This document shows positions 9,930 through 20,208 of a DNA stretch of 64,000 nucleotides, in pieces. This DNA is from Fulvia fulva. Lineage: Eukaryota > Ascomycota > Dothideomycetes > Mycosphaerellales > Mycosphaerellaceae. A model generated the notes under the pieces. It was not told the origin of the DNA, searched no databases, and worked only from the letters and a program-made list of their open reading frames with translations. Position 1 is the stretch's first letter, and the number at the start of each line of letters is the position of its first letter. Position numbers and translations under genes: made by a program. The DNA is taken from positions 248,001 to 312,000 of the forward strand of contig NC_063018.1 in the NCBI RefSeq assembly GCF_020509005.1, given 5' to 3'.

Positions 9930-10283
9930 CTAAGGGTCAAAGTTCTGGTTCGACATGTATAGCTTGTGCCGTCCTAGGGTGGCATGTGATCGCTGACGGC
10001 GGAAGATTGGTGTTGCTGCCAAGTGGCCAATCGAGAAGTATGGCATGTTGCGACAATCTGGATTACCGTTTTGTCTTACGATGGAAGGCTCGGTATCCAG
10101 CATTGCTGTGCTTCGACCTCAAGCACAAATACGACGACCAGCCTCGAGAGGAGGCCAATTATCGACCTCTCGACAATGTCCGCGTCCATGCATGTTCAGT
10201 TGATGTGGTTTAGCAGAACAAACGGCGGACTGCCTCAGGATGGCTTCATCTCACATCTTCACATTTTCATCCACTACCCACCT

Positions 10284-11082
10284 CTACAACATTCCCTTAG
10301 CAGTCTGCTCCTTCCTCTCCTCCCAAACCGTCTTCCCACTACAACTACACACCGTCTTATCATTGTCCCAAACCCCCGCACTCCTCGCCACGACCCCTAC
10401 CAACGTATCCGCATCCTCCCTCTCAAACTGCTCCATCTTCCTACTCACCACCACAGACCTCCCAATCATCTCCCAAATCTGAATCGGCTTGTCAACAAAC
10501 ACCGAGCCCAACCCACTCTTCCCCACCTCAATCGTCCCAAACACCCCCTTCACCCCACTCCTACGCTCCTTCTTCGCGGCGATGGCATCCCAGATTCCAC
10601 CGGTTGAGGCCGCGCCGTTGGAGATGTCGCCGGTCTCGCGGACTGTGACGTGGTAGGTCCCGGGTGACACGCCCTTGAGGGTCATGTCAAGGATTGTCAT
10701 GGTGTCGGAGACTTGGACCATGCGGATGAGGCCTCGGACGTGGTCCTGGACTTTTGTCGAGTGGGTTTCGAGGATGCAGACTGCGGCGGATTCTGCTCGG
10801 CCTGAGCCACGGAGGATGGCATCGCGGCCTGTGTCTTGAATGGCGGAGACGATGGAGGAGGGGGCGGCGTTGCCGGTTATGGAAATGAGTTGGGATTTTA
10901 GGTCGGCGGAGACGTTTTGTATGCCTGTAGAGTGTGAGAAGAGAGCGAGAGGTATGAAAGTTGTTCTGTAGTACATGTATCTTACCATTGAGCTTGTATA
11001 ACGACGTAGAAACATCCTTGATGCAGTCTTCGCAACTTAATGGGACGGCAAAGGTAGTCTCAAAAGGTGGTATCGAGGTCAT
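10284..11082 (-). CDS. CCS1: Copper chaperone for superoxide dismutase
   Basis: Two exons, 11082-10986 and 10924-10284, joined across a 61-bp GTAAGA...CAG intron, give 245 residues. CCS1 loads copper into Cu/Zn superoxide dismutase (SOD1) and helps form its disulphide in the cytosol and mitochondrial intermembrane space. The N-terminal HMA-like domain has the copper site CEDC (Cys17, Cys20). The middle (about 75-215) is the SOD-like docking domain. The C-terminal CSC motif (Cys225, Cys227) transfers copper. The gene ends 320 bp from the RNA-like array and runs divergently from the uricase gene. Confidence 0.92.
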
Positions 11083-11520
11083 GGCTGTAAGCGATCTCCA
11101 GACGTGAGCTTCACGGATAGAAATGACCTTGATGGCATCGCCGCTTCGTGCATTGAAGGACGTCTAGCGATAGCGGGACGCGATTTGCAAGCAGTCGGAT
11201 ATTCGGAGCTTAATAAACCATTGAGGGGATCTCATGAAAGATTAGTTGAGCGCCTGATGCATCGGAGCCCGCCGATCGCGATTCTGCGCCAGAGGATCGA
11301 GCTTTACCCAGTGCTTCACCTTCACGGTCATCAGCGATGGCACATGTCTGCAACGTCCGATAGGAACTGTTTCGTCTCGCTGCTATAAGGCTGGGTAAGC
11401 TTCCTTGGTATCTCTTCTCACAATCAGCTCTCCTCAAGTCCTCATTCCTCAGACCTCAAGATCTCCACTCTCACAACCACAGCACCCCAACACAACACCA
11501 CCACCAACAGATCCCCAACC

Positions 11521-12486
11521 ATGGCCTCCCTAACCCACGCCCGCTACGGCAAAGACAACATCCGCCTCTACAAAGTCCACCGCGACCCCTCTAACCCCAG
11601 CCTCCAATCCGTCACCGAACTAACAATCTGCACCCTCCTCGAAGGCGACATCTCCGCCTCCTGGACGCACGCCGACAACGCCAACATCGTAGCCACCGAC
11701 ACCCAAAAACAAACCACCTACATCCACGCCAAACTCAACCCTGTCAACCCGCCAGAACTCTTCGCAGCAAGTCTAGGTTCCCACTTCTTGAAGCAGTACC
11801 CACATATCACTGCTGCGCATGTTGATGTCAAGGCTCATAGGTGGACGCGGATGGTGGTGGAGGGAGCGGAGCATCCGCATTCTTTTATGAGGGATGGGGA
11901 GGAGAAGAGGGTTGTTTCGGCCGTCGTGAGGAGGGGGGAGGGGATTGAGGTTAGGAGCGGGTTGACGGGTCTTCTCGTTCTTAAGAGTACTGGGTCGCAG
12001 TTCCATTCATTTCACAGAGACGAGTTTACGCGACTTCCTGAGACGTGGGACCGGATTCTATCCACAGAGGTCGAGGCAGGTTGGCATTGGAAGACGTTTA
12101 ATGATCTGGAAGACGTCAAGAGAGAGCAGAGTGCATTCGATCAAGCTCACGAGGACGCGAGGCGGATCACACTGGAGACGTTCGCGAGAGAGAATTCGCC
12201 GAGTGTGCAGAATACTATGTATAAGATGGCGGAGCAGATTCTGGAGGCTGCGAGGGGAGTGGAGAGGGTGGAGTATAGTTTGCCGAATAAGCATTATTTT
12301 GAAATTGGTGGGTTGGAACAGATGAAGAAATTGGTGGATAAGAGGCTAACGTTAGTGACAGATCTGAGCTGGTACAATGGATTGAAGAATACTGGAGCTG
12401 ATGCGGAGGTGTATGCGCCGCAGAGTGATCCGAATGGATTGATACAGTGTACTGTGGAGAGGAAGGGTGCGGCTGCGAAGTTGTAG
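11521..12486 (+). CDS. Uricase (urate oxidase), peroxisomal
   Basis: Single-exon gene of 321 residues with a strong start context (AACCATGGCC). It oxidises urate to 5-hydroxyisourate in purine degradation. Both uricase repeats are recognisable. The second ends with LPNKHYFEIGG and a region with AEVYAPQSDPNGLI, typical of the family. The C-terminus AKL is a type 1 peroxisomal targeting signal. The length is slightly above the usual 300 residues. It starts 438 bp from the CCS1 start on the opposite strand, so the two may share a promoter region. Confidence 0.95.
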   Translation: MASLTHARYGKDNIRLYKVHRDPSNPSLQSVTELTICTLLEGDISASWTHADNANIVATDTQKQTTYIHAKLNPVNPPELFAASLGSHFLKQYPHITAAHVDVKAHRWTRMVVEGAEHPHSFMRDGEEKRVVSAVVRRGEGIEVRSGLTGLLVLKSTGSQFHSFHRDEFTRLPETWDRILSTEVEAGWHWKTFNDLEDVKREQSAFDQAHEDARRITLETFARENSPSVQNTMYKMAEQILEAARGVERVEYSLPNKHYFEIGGLEQMKKLVDKRLTLVTDLSWYNGLKNTGADAEVYAPQSDPNGLIQCTVERKGAAAKL

Positions 12487-12981
12487 ATCTACAGTCTTTT
12501 GGAGCTTGGAGTTGGGCAGGATATGTTGGTGTTTTGGGTACATCGAGTCAGCGGTGGGCGGTTGGATGATCACCTTTGAAATATCGAATTCGATCTTTCT
12601 AGCATAGCGAGATACCCATATTTTGAGAGCCCCCGGCAATGCTTCCTAATTCTGTACAATTCGCCAGCGCTATGCAGTGCGGGCACTATACAAGTGACGG
12701 TCCGCTCACGATGGGCGAGTCTCGGCATCACGTCGAGAATCGTTCTCATCGCCCATCTCCATTTCTCTCGTACAACCAGACCTGGCTAGGGTACTTCCTC
12801 AATGGCGTTTTCCCGGGCGCAGCTCGTGCCTGATCTGACTGCTGTCGCTTGTCCAGCTTGTCGCGAAGGCGGATTCTCTCCGCTCGCCAGTGAAATCCCT
12901 AACAGACAGAGTCATAGCCCTCATCGCCAATGCCCCGGCCTTGATCTTTAAAATCTCCTGCATCATCTCCGCATACTGACT

Positions 12982-13536
12982 CTACGCCCCCTGCACAACA
13001 GCCTCCTGCTTCACCATCTTCTTCTCCTTCGGCTTCTGGCCCCTCGCCAACCCGCGCTTTACCGCCGGCATCTCCCCAATACTACCCCCCAACCCATTCG
13101 CCTCACTCACAGCCAGTACATTCCTCTTATACGGATGCGCCTCCCCCTCAAAGCACTTCAACCTCGCCATCCTATCATCCCTCAACCGATTCTTCGGCAA
13201 CATGCCCCTTACCGCCCTCCTCAACACCTCTCCGCCTCCCCATTTATCCATCATCTTATCCATCGTCATCTCCTTTAAACTTCCCGGCCGCGTGGTGTGG
13301 GAGTAGTATTTCTTCTGGAAGCGCTTTTTGCCGGTTGTGTGCAGTTCAGAGCAGGAGGTGCAGACGACGTAGTCGCCGCAGTCGGTGGAGGGGTCGTAGG
13401 TTGGTTTGTGTTTGCCCATGAGGGTTATTGCTATGGCGGAGGCGACGCGGCCTAGAGGGCGTGGGTCGGTGGAGAGGGAGAGGTGGTGCCAGGTGCGGGT
13501 GTAGGAGAGGCGGGTTTGGCCTAGGTAGTGGGACAT
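12982..13536 (-). CDS. MRPL23: Mitochondrial large-subunit ribosomal protein uL13m
   Basis: Single-exon gene of 184 residues, of the L13 family. The core LGRVASAIAITLMGKHKPTYD is the classic L13 signature, and the segment AVRGMLPKNRLRDDRM matches the second conserved block. An extended basic C-terminus follows, as in fungal mitochondrial L13. It is a structural protein of the mitochondrial ribosome. The symbol follows yeast usage. The N-terminus has the MSHYLGQTRLSYTRTWHH form usual for this mitochondrial protein, without a clear cleaved presequence. Confidence 0.9.
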   Translation of the reverse strand: MSHYLGQTRLSYTRTWHHLSLSTDPRPLGRVASAIAITLMGKHKPTYDPSTDCGDYVVCTSCSELHTTGKKRFQKKYYSHTTRPGSLKEMTMDKMMDKWGGGEVLRRAVRGMLPKNRLRDDRMARLKCFEGEAHPYKRNVLAVSEANGLGGSIGEMPAVKRGLARGQKPKEKKMVKQEAVVQGA

Positions 13537-14077
13537 TTTGGGATGGGGTGCCCGAAGGGCGGTGGGGTTTTCGGTGTGGCTCGGGTGTAGTGAGAGGCGT
13601 ATATTTCAATGATGGTTCGTTTGCTCTGGACAGGCGGGAATGGATTGGCAATGGGTGTCGGATCTTGAGTTGCGTCCAGGATAGGAAGTTGCGACCTCCG
13701 AGGTGTGCTGCACCAATGCTTAGCGCGAGTCCTTCAAATATTGCTTGCTGTTGTGCAGAGTGTGGAGTAGATCCGAGCACTCAGATGAGATCAAGGGAGC
13801 TCTCGTTGCTTGTGAAGCATCCTAGGACAACATCGCTGCTGAAATTCCCACTCTGGATCCTTGGACCACGCGACATCCCAGTCCCCACGACCAACACTTC
13901 CTCCAGGCAGGGACAGCATCCGCCAAGAGTACATGCCAGTGCATTCGCGGTGAAGTGGGAGGGAGACTATGACATTGCTATGAGGGGCGAGCCTCACCGA
14001 TCCGAAGACTAAACAACCCATTGATTGTCGCACCTTACAACAAACCTTGAAGTGACAGCCCTGGAGGCACCGTCGCA

Positions 14078-17021
14078 ATGGCCGCCGCTGCGGCTTCCTC
14101 CATCTTCACCAGGGGCATCGGCTCTGGTGGGAGCAAGGAGAACACCATGCGCGGACTCGTCTCCTTCATAGCGGATCTACGAAATGCAAGAGCACGAGAA
14201 TTGGAGGAGAAGCGCATAAACAAGGAGCTGGCGAACATCAGACAGAAGTTCAAGGGAGGCAACTTGACAGGCTACGACAAGAAGAAGTATGTCTGCAAGC
14301 TGCTGTACATCTACATCCTGGGCTGGAACGTCGACTTCGGACACCTCGAGGCTGTGAATCTGATTTCGGCAAACAAGTACTCGGAGAAGCAGATTGGATA
14401 TCTGGCTGTCACTCTATTCCTCCACGAAGAGCATGAGCTGCTACATCTGGTCGTCAACAGTATCCGGAAGGATCTGGCCGACCCCAATGAAATCAACAAC
14501 TGTCTCGCATTACATGCGATCGCCAATGTCGGGAGCAAAGAGATGGGAGAGGCATTGTGCGCGGATGTGCACAGGCTGTTGATCTCGCCAGCCTCGAAGC
14601 CATTCGTGAAGAAGAAGGCTGCTTTGACATTGCTACGGCTGTACCGGAAAGTCCCTACAATTGTGCAGCCGGAATGGAGCGAGCGCATAATAGCCATCAT
14701 GGACGATCCGGACATGGGTGTTGCGCTTTCAGTCACATCACTTGTTATGACCTTAGCCCAGGACGATCCAGATTCATACAAGGGCAGCTATGTGAAAGCG
14801 GCGCAGAGGCTACGGAAGATCGTGGTGGACCAGGAGTACTCTGGCGACTACGTATACTACAAGGTGCCCTGTCCGTGGCTACAGGTCAAGCTTCTACGTT
14901 TAATGCAATACTTTGCACCTTCAGAGGACTCGCACATACGACAGCTGATGCGCGACTCACTCCAAGTAATACTCGACAACGCCATGGAGTCGCCAAAGAA
15001 TGTGCAGCAGAACAATGCACAGAATGCTGTTCTTTTCGAAGCTATCAATCTCATCATCCATCTTGACACCGAACGGGATCTAATGGTGCAGATATCGACG
15101 AAACTGGGCAAGTTCATCGGCTCACGAGAAACGAATGTACGATACTTAGGCTTGGAAGCCATGACACATTTGGCAGTGAGAGCAGAAACGATGGAGCCGA
15201 TCAAGAAGCACCAAGACATTATCATTGGCTCATTACGAGATCGAGATATTACGGTGCGGCGGCAGGGTCTAGATCTGCTATACAGCATGTGCGACTCCAC
15301 GAACTCGCAGAAGATCGTTCATGAGCTGCTCAAGTATCTTCAATCTGCCGACTACGCAATACGAGAGGAAATGGTCCTCAAGATCGCCATCCTTACAGAA
15401 AAGTACGCCACTGATGTAAAGTGGTATGTCGACATATCAATGCGGCTAATCGCCATGGCTGGCGACCATGTTAGTGACGAAGTATGGCAGCGCATCATAC
15501 AAATCGTGACGAACAACGACGAGCTTCAGGTGTATGCAGCTCAGAACATCCTGCAATACTGCCGAGCCGATCACTGCCACGAGACACTGGTCAAGATTGG
15601 CAGTTACATTCTGGGTGAATTCGGACACTTGATCGCAGACACAAAAGGATGCAGTCCCATCGAGCAGTTCCTGGCACTACAGGCGAAGTTTGGTTCAAGT
15701 CCGCCTAATACAAGAGCGATGATTCTTTCAGCCTTCATCAAGTTTGTCAACCTCTTCCCGGAGATCAGACCGCAGCTACTACAGACTTTCAAGACGTACA
15801 GCCATTCGCTTGACTCGGAACTGCAGCAACGAGCCTGCGAGTACTTGGCAATAGCGACAGCACCAACAGACGACTTGCTCAGGACGATATGTGATGAAAT
15901 GCCACCATTCCCAGAGCGGGCATCCGCACTTCTGTCGAAGCTCAACAAGAAGGGGACTGCTGTTGGCGACAAGCGGACATGGGGCATAACGGCAAAGGAC
16001 GGACTTCCATCCCTTGAAAGGAGTACGACACTGAAACGGAACTTCTCTGCTGGGGCTACAGCTACACTTGATGCGAACGGTTTCGCGAATGGGCCTGCGA
16101 CAAATGGCGCGAATGACACACATGCCAATGGCTTGCCCAAGACGCCGATCGATGAATTGGCTGGCCTCGACCTCACAACCGGCGGCGCACCCAACCTCGC
16201 GAGCGCATCACATTTATCACCAGAGTGGGAACCCGGCTACAATCGCCTTCTGCTCAGACCCGAAGGCATTCTCTACGACGACGTCCAAGTCCAGATCGGT
16301 CTGCGCTCTGAATACCGCGCAGAAGTCGGCGTAGTAATCCTCTACTTCATGAACAAATCCTCCTCACCCATCCAATCCTTCACCACAACCCTCGACAATC
16401 GCTCAGGCGACAAGCTCCGCATAGACATCAAGAACCTTCCCGATACAACAGTCCGACCCGGCGACCAAACATCACAAACAATCATGTTCGTCCCCAACGG
16501 CGTCTTCGTCGACCCACCCACAATCCGCGTCTCATACATGGCCGGCGCCCTCCAAGCCTTGACACTTCAACTCCCCGTCGCACTACACAAATACAACGAA
16601 GGCGCCGTCCTGAACTCAGAAGATTTCTTCAAGCGCTGGAAGCAAATCGGCGGCGCGCCGAGAGAAGCACAGAAGATTTTCAAGGCGTGGGACATCACGA
16701 CGGAGAACACCCGACGGTTCCTCCAAGGCTTCAAATGGGTTATTCTAGACGGTGTAGACCCCAACGCGAAGAATTTCGTAGGCGCGACAGTTCTGCATAC
16801 AGGCACGGGCAAGTTTGGATGTCTGTTGAGACTGGAGCCGAATCATGAAAATAAAGTAAGTCTCACCCATTCCCCATCACACACCACATCTCACGCGCAG
16901 CCTACTTACCACTGATGCAACATAGATGTACCGCCTCACGATCCGCGCCACAGACGAAGCAGTCCCGCCAGTTCTGATGAAGTTTATGGAGGAGAGGCTC
17001 AGCCAGCCATTCCCGAACTAA
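14078..17021 (+). CDS. APL3: AP-2 adaptor complex subunit alpha
   Basis: Two exons, 14078-16855 and 16926-17021, separated by a 70-bp intron (GTAAGT...CATAG), give 957 residues. It is the large alpha subunit of AP-2, which links clathrin to cargo and PIP2 at the plasma membrane. The adaptin trunk spans about residues 25-600, including RGLVSFIADLRNARARELEE and the basic patch near KKKYVCKLLYIYILG. A hinge (about 620-720) follows, then the alpha-ear sandwich and platform domains to the end (MEERLSQPFPN). Without the intron the frame would run into a non-conserved tail, which supports the splice. Confidence 0.93.
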
Positions 17022-17634
17022 GAACAGGCACGTGAGAGAGGGAGAGGCATGTTGCAAGTCAGGCGTAACCGGCGCATAGGAGGGAAGACAAGATTATTTG
17101 CATCTCGAGGTTGCATGAGAGGGAATGGATATACCACTTGTAAAGCGTTGTTTTTGTGTACAGATAGCTATTCGAAAGAACATCATTAAAGGCATTATCG
17201 AGCATGACCCCTGCCCGACATCACCGCTCTGCTCCGTGTCAGCCAGGTTCATGACCAATCGCTCCCAGCCGCAACGACTGGACTCAGCAACATGAATCGC
17301 AACGAGGATCAAAGACGAGACGTCATGAGAATGGGACATTCAATACCGATAGGACTTTTGAATTCGTAGAAGCTACCTCAATCCATACCAATCAACTACT
17401 CTACGTACGCCGTTGCTTTCTGGGGGTATTAGTAGTAGTACATCGTTAACTGTGGTGTCGTTACCCTCTTTCGTGCGCATTTCTGGCAATCTCATTTCTG
17501 CCGGCGCTCTCTCGTAATGTTCCTGTCTCAGGTGCTACAGGTGCATGATGGTCATGCCCTCAGCCATGTTCACTCTTCCTCGTTCTTCGTTCTCGACGAA
17601 GACGTTCTCTTTCACGATCTCCATTGTGAAGTGC
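17022..17634. other. Intergenic region between convergent genes
   Basis: Non-coding 3' flanks of APL3 and of the ISH1-repeat gene. I see no repeat or RNA-like element here. Confidence 0.4.
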
Positions 17635-19202
17635 TTACAACTCAGCCTTGGCCTGGTCGGTAGCACTCTTCGCCTTGCCCTTGGCAACGGAAGCTGCACT
17701 CTGGGCAGACTTGCTAGCGGCCGAGGCGCCACTCTGAGCGCTCTTGCTAGCCTCGGAAGCACCGCTCTTGGCGTTCTTGCTGGCCTGGATGGAGGCGGAG
17801 GAAGCAGACTTGGAGGCCTCGATGGATGACTTCGATGCCTGGATGCTGCCAGTGGAAGAGGCAGAGCTCAAGCTCCTGGAGGCCACAGAGGAAGCGGAGC
17901 TCAAGCTGGCGGAGGCCTCAGCGGAAGCGAAGCCGAGCTGGTTGGCGACGACGTCGTAGTAGTAGCGGAAGCCGCTGTAGGCATCGTCGGTGGCCTGGGC
18001 GTAGTAGTTGCCAGCGCTGCTAGTGGCGGCACCGTAGGCGGAAGCGGCCGACTTGGAGGCAGATGAGGCGGTGTTGCCGTGGATAGCCTGCTGGGAGTGC
18101 TTGCGGGCGAGGGCAATGAGCTCGTTGCGCTTGCTGCCCTGTGGAACTGGGATGCCGTACTTGTCGCACCAGGCCTTGATCTCGCTGTCACTCCAGCTCT
18201 CGAGAAGCTGGTCGCTTAAAGACTGCTGAGCAGACTCGGCGCTCTTGGCGGCGGAGGCGTACTGTTCCTTCGCGCGGTCAGAGGCGATCTTAGAGTTGCG
18301 GCGGAGAGAAGCGATGAGCTTGTCACGGGTGCTTGGCTGTGGGACAGGCACGCCGCGCTCATCGAGCCAGGCCTTGAGGTCAGAGTCCGACCAGGAGTCG
18401 TAGAGCCAGTTGCCTGGGTAGGCAGCAGTCTCGCCGGCCTTCTCAGCGACCTTGTGGTAGTTAGAGCGCGCGGTGGAGACAAGAGAGTCGCGAGTGCGTG
18501 GGTTTGGGTTGGGGATGTTGTGCTTGTCGAGGAACTGCTTGAGCTGCGACTCGGTCCAGCTGCGAGGTGTTAGCGGTAGTCAGACAACATGGTGAGGTAT
18601 TGCACATACGTGTCAAAGATCCAGTGCTCAACGTTGTAGTACGCGTCGTTGGCCTGGTCAGTGGTCTGGTACCAGTAGCTCTGGACTTGCTGAATGAGGC
18701 TGTCCTTGTTCTTCTCGGTACCCTTCTTCACTTCCTGGCCCTTGGAGCCAAGATAGCTCTGGAGCTGGTTGACGTCCCACGAGTTGTATGGCTTGACGAC
18801 GTTGTTCTCCCAGTTCTTCTTGACCAATTCTTGCAGGTCCTTGCGGTCAGATGCGGCGGGGTATGGGACGTTGTGGTCGCTGAGCCATCTCTCAAGCTCC
18901 GTCTCGTGCCACTTGTCGTATGCTGTGCGGCCTCAATGTTAGTCGGTATGGCGTCTAACAGTGATATTGTTTGCGAGTGTTGTTTGCAAGGTGAAAGCGG
19001 TGGTGTCAATGGCTTCCACAACTCCACGCGTTCGTGCCAATGTTGAGACGACGCGAGGATGTTGACGTCTTTGACATGCGACGTCTCTCGACCGCTTGTT
19101 GAGGTATTGTGAAGGGGTGAGCTTACCTGCTTTGCCAAACCAATCTGCTGTGGCCTGAGTCGCCAAACAGGCGAGCGCCAATGAGGCGAGTGAGAGCTTC
19201 AT
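17635..19202 (-). CDS. ISH1-repeat stress-response / nuclear-envelope protein
   Basis: Three exons (19202-19127, 18922-18610, 18559-17635) joined by GT-AG introns give 437 residues. A signal peptide covers about residues 1-20 (MKLSLASLALACLATQATA). At least five ISH1 repeats follow, each starting with a Trp/aromatic block: KWHETELERWLSDHNV, SWDVNQLQSYLGSKG, TWTESQLKQFLDKHNI, SWSDSDLKAWLDERGV and SWSDSEIKAWCDKYGI. The last 140 residues are an Ala/Ser repeat with Lys spacers. The family includes S. pombe Ish1 and yeast Msc1, membrane-associated proteins linked to stress response and the nuclear envelope. The exact role here is inferred only by family. Confidence 0.85.
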
Positions 19203-20208
19203 GCTGTGTGGGTGCTCTCAGGATGGTGGATGTGAGGATTGTGCAGGTATGATGGGTGTTGCAAGTGTAGGAGGAGGGTGAAATGTGGTTGATGAAGAAG
19301 ATTTGGCGCGCGTTGAAGAGAGCAACATTCTGGGAGCTCCTGCCTTGTGAATGCAAGTCATTGTGACGTCGGTTTGCAGCTGTGGCGCAAACATCACGCT
19401 CAGCCAATCAGAGAGCTGTGCACAGGAACAGGCATGGCAACGCATTACGGCGACTGGACACGCCAGATTCTCGTCGCAGGACACATGTCATCTTGAGCTG
19501 TCGAGCAAGAAAGACGGCAGGATCGTCATTGAGCACATCGCATACAAACAAAGTCGCAAGGATGTGATCGCGATAGCGAGGCGATAGCGAGAGTGTCGGT
19601 AGAACTACGATGAGCACTTTCATGGTCATGGTCATGCTCATGCTCAGGCACCAGGGAATAGAGACTTATTTGCTTTAAAGCGATCGTTCTATGATACAGA
19701 TACATCTCTGCCAGTCTTCTCTCTGTCAGTCGTCTCGGAGTATAGGTGAACATGAGAGGAGAACAGTTCGCCGCACAACATTGCCCGCCAAGCTTCACAT
19801 TGTGCTGCCAGGCCGGTCCATGCCGCGGTCGCTCTCGTCTTCGCGCCGCCCCTCCGTGCATCATCATGTGAAAGTTTGGGGTCATCCTTCCACTCCCAAA
19901 GCATCGGAATGACCTCCATCATGCTACCTCGTGCGACACATCTTCACGCTGGCATTTGCTTTGCTTGCTGCAGCCTCTTCAAGTGAGCACACCTCTCCCG
20001 CCCCGCCGAGTCACGTAGACTGTTGTAGTGAAGCAAGAGTGATGGGTTTGTTGTATGGCAGCCTTTGGTAAGTGCAACGGCGCAACCATGGCATCTACCC
20101 AAGATGGGCCTGAGGAAGCGACTGTGCAAGAAATATTGGCGGAAAGTCATAGAGCGAGTGCTGATGGAGCGGCCTTTTCCCGCAACAGACACACCTTGGA
20201 CCACGTCA
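19203..20208. other. Divergent promoter region
   Basis: About 1 kb between the ISH1-repeat gene and the peroxin gene, which point away from each other. The only notable feature is a short imperfect repeat of CATGGTCATGGTCATGCTCATG near 19620-19642. I see no supported gene. Confidence 0.4.

Larger units (their letters stand above)
7883..9964 (-). repeat. Tandem array of eight diverged RNA-like units, period about 260 bp
   Basis: Eight units lie between the hydrolase stop and the CCS1 stop. Their closing-stem ends fall at 8033, 8283, 8560, 8823, 9088, 9347, 9602 and 9929, so spacing is 250-327 bp. In minus-strand orientation each unit has a TATA-like box, 20-26 bp of spacer, a 5' stem strand (ACAAT/CCGTCTYCGG-like), a small hairpin, a variable loop, the 3' stem strand (GAAGGTGATTGT-like) and a short T run. 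Paired arms vary together between units, which points to selection on RNA structure. No open frame is conserved across units. Alternatives are a MITE-like inverted-repeat family or a small-RNA precursor locus. Confidence 0.75.

Noticed and set aside
7883..9964. The array as a protein-coding gene on the minus strand with Leu/Phe-rich short frames
   Set aside because: Frames differ from unit to unit and none is conserved, whereas the stem pairing is. The Phe/Leu runs come from the T run.
7883..9964. The array as a CRISPR or simple tandem repeat
   Set aside because: The units diverge strongly outside end motifs, have no fixed spacers, and this is a eukaryotic genome.
7883..9964. The units as 5S rRNA or tRNA copies
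   Set aside because: No internal box A/box C or tRNA cloverleaf sequence was seen; sequence and layout do not match either class.
10023..10607. 194-codon plus-strand frame over CCS1
   Set aside because: Overlaps the SOD-like and CSC-motif exon on the other strand; the translated sequence is Pro/His/Leu-rich noise.
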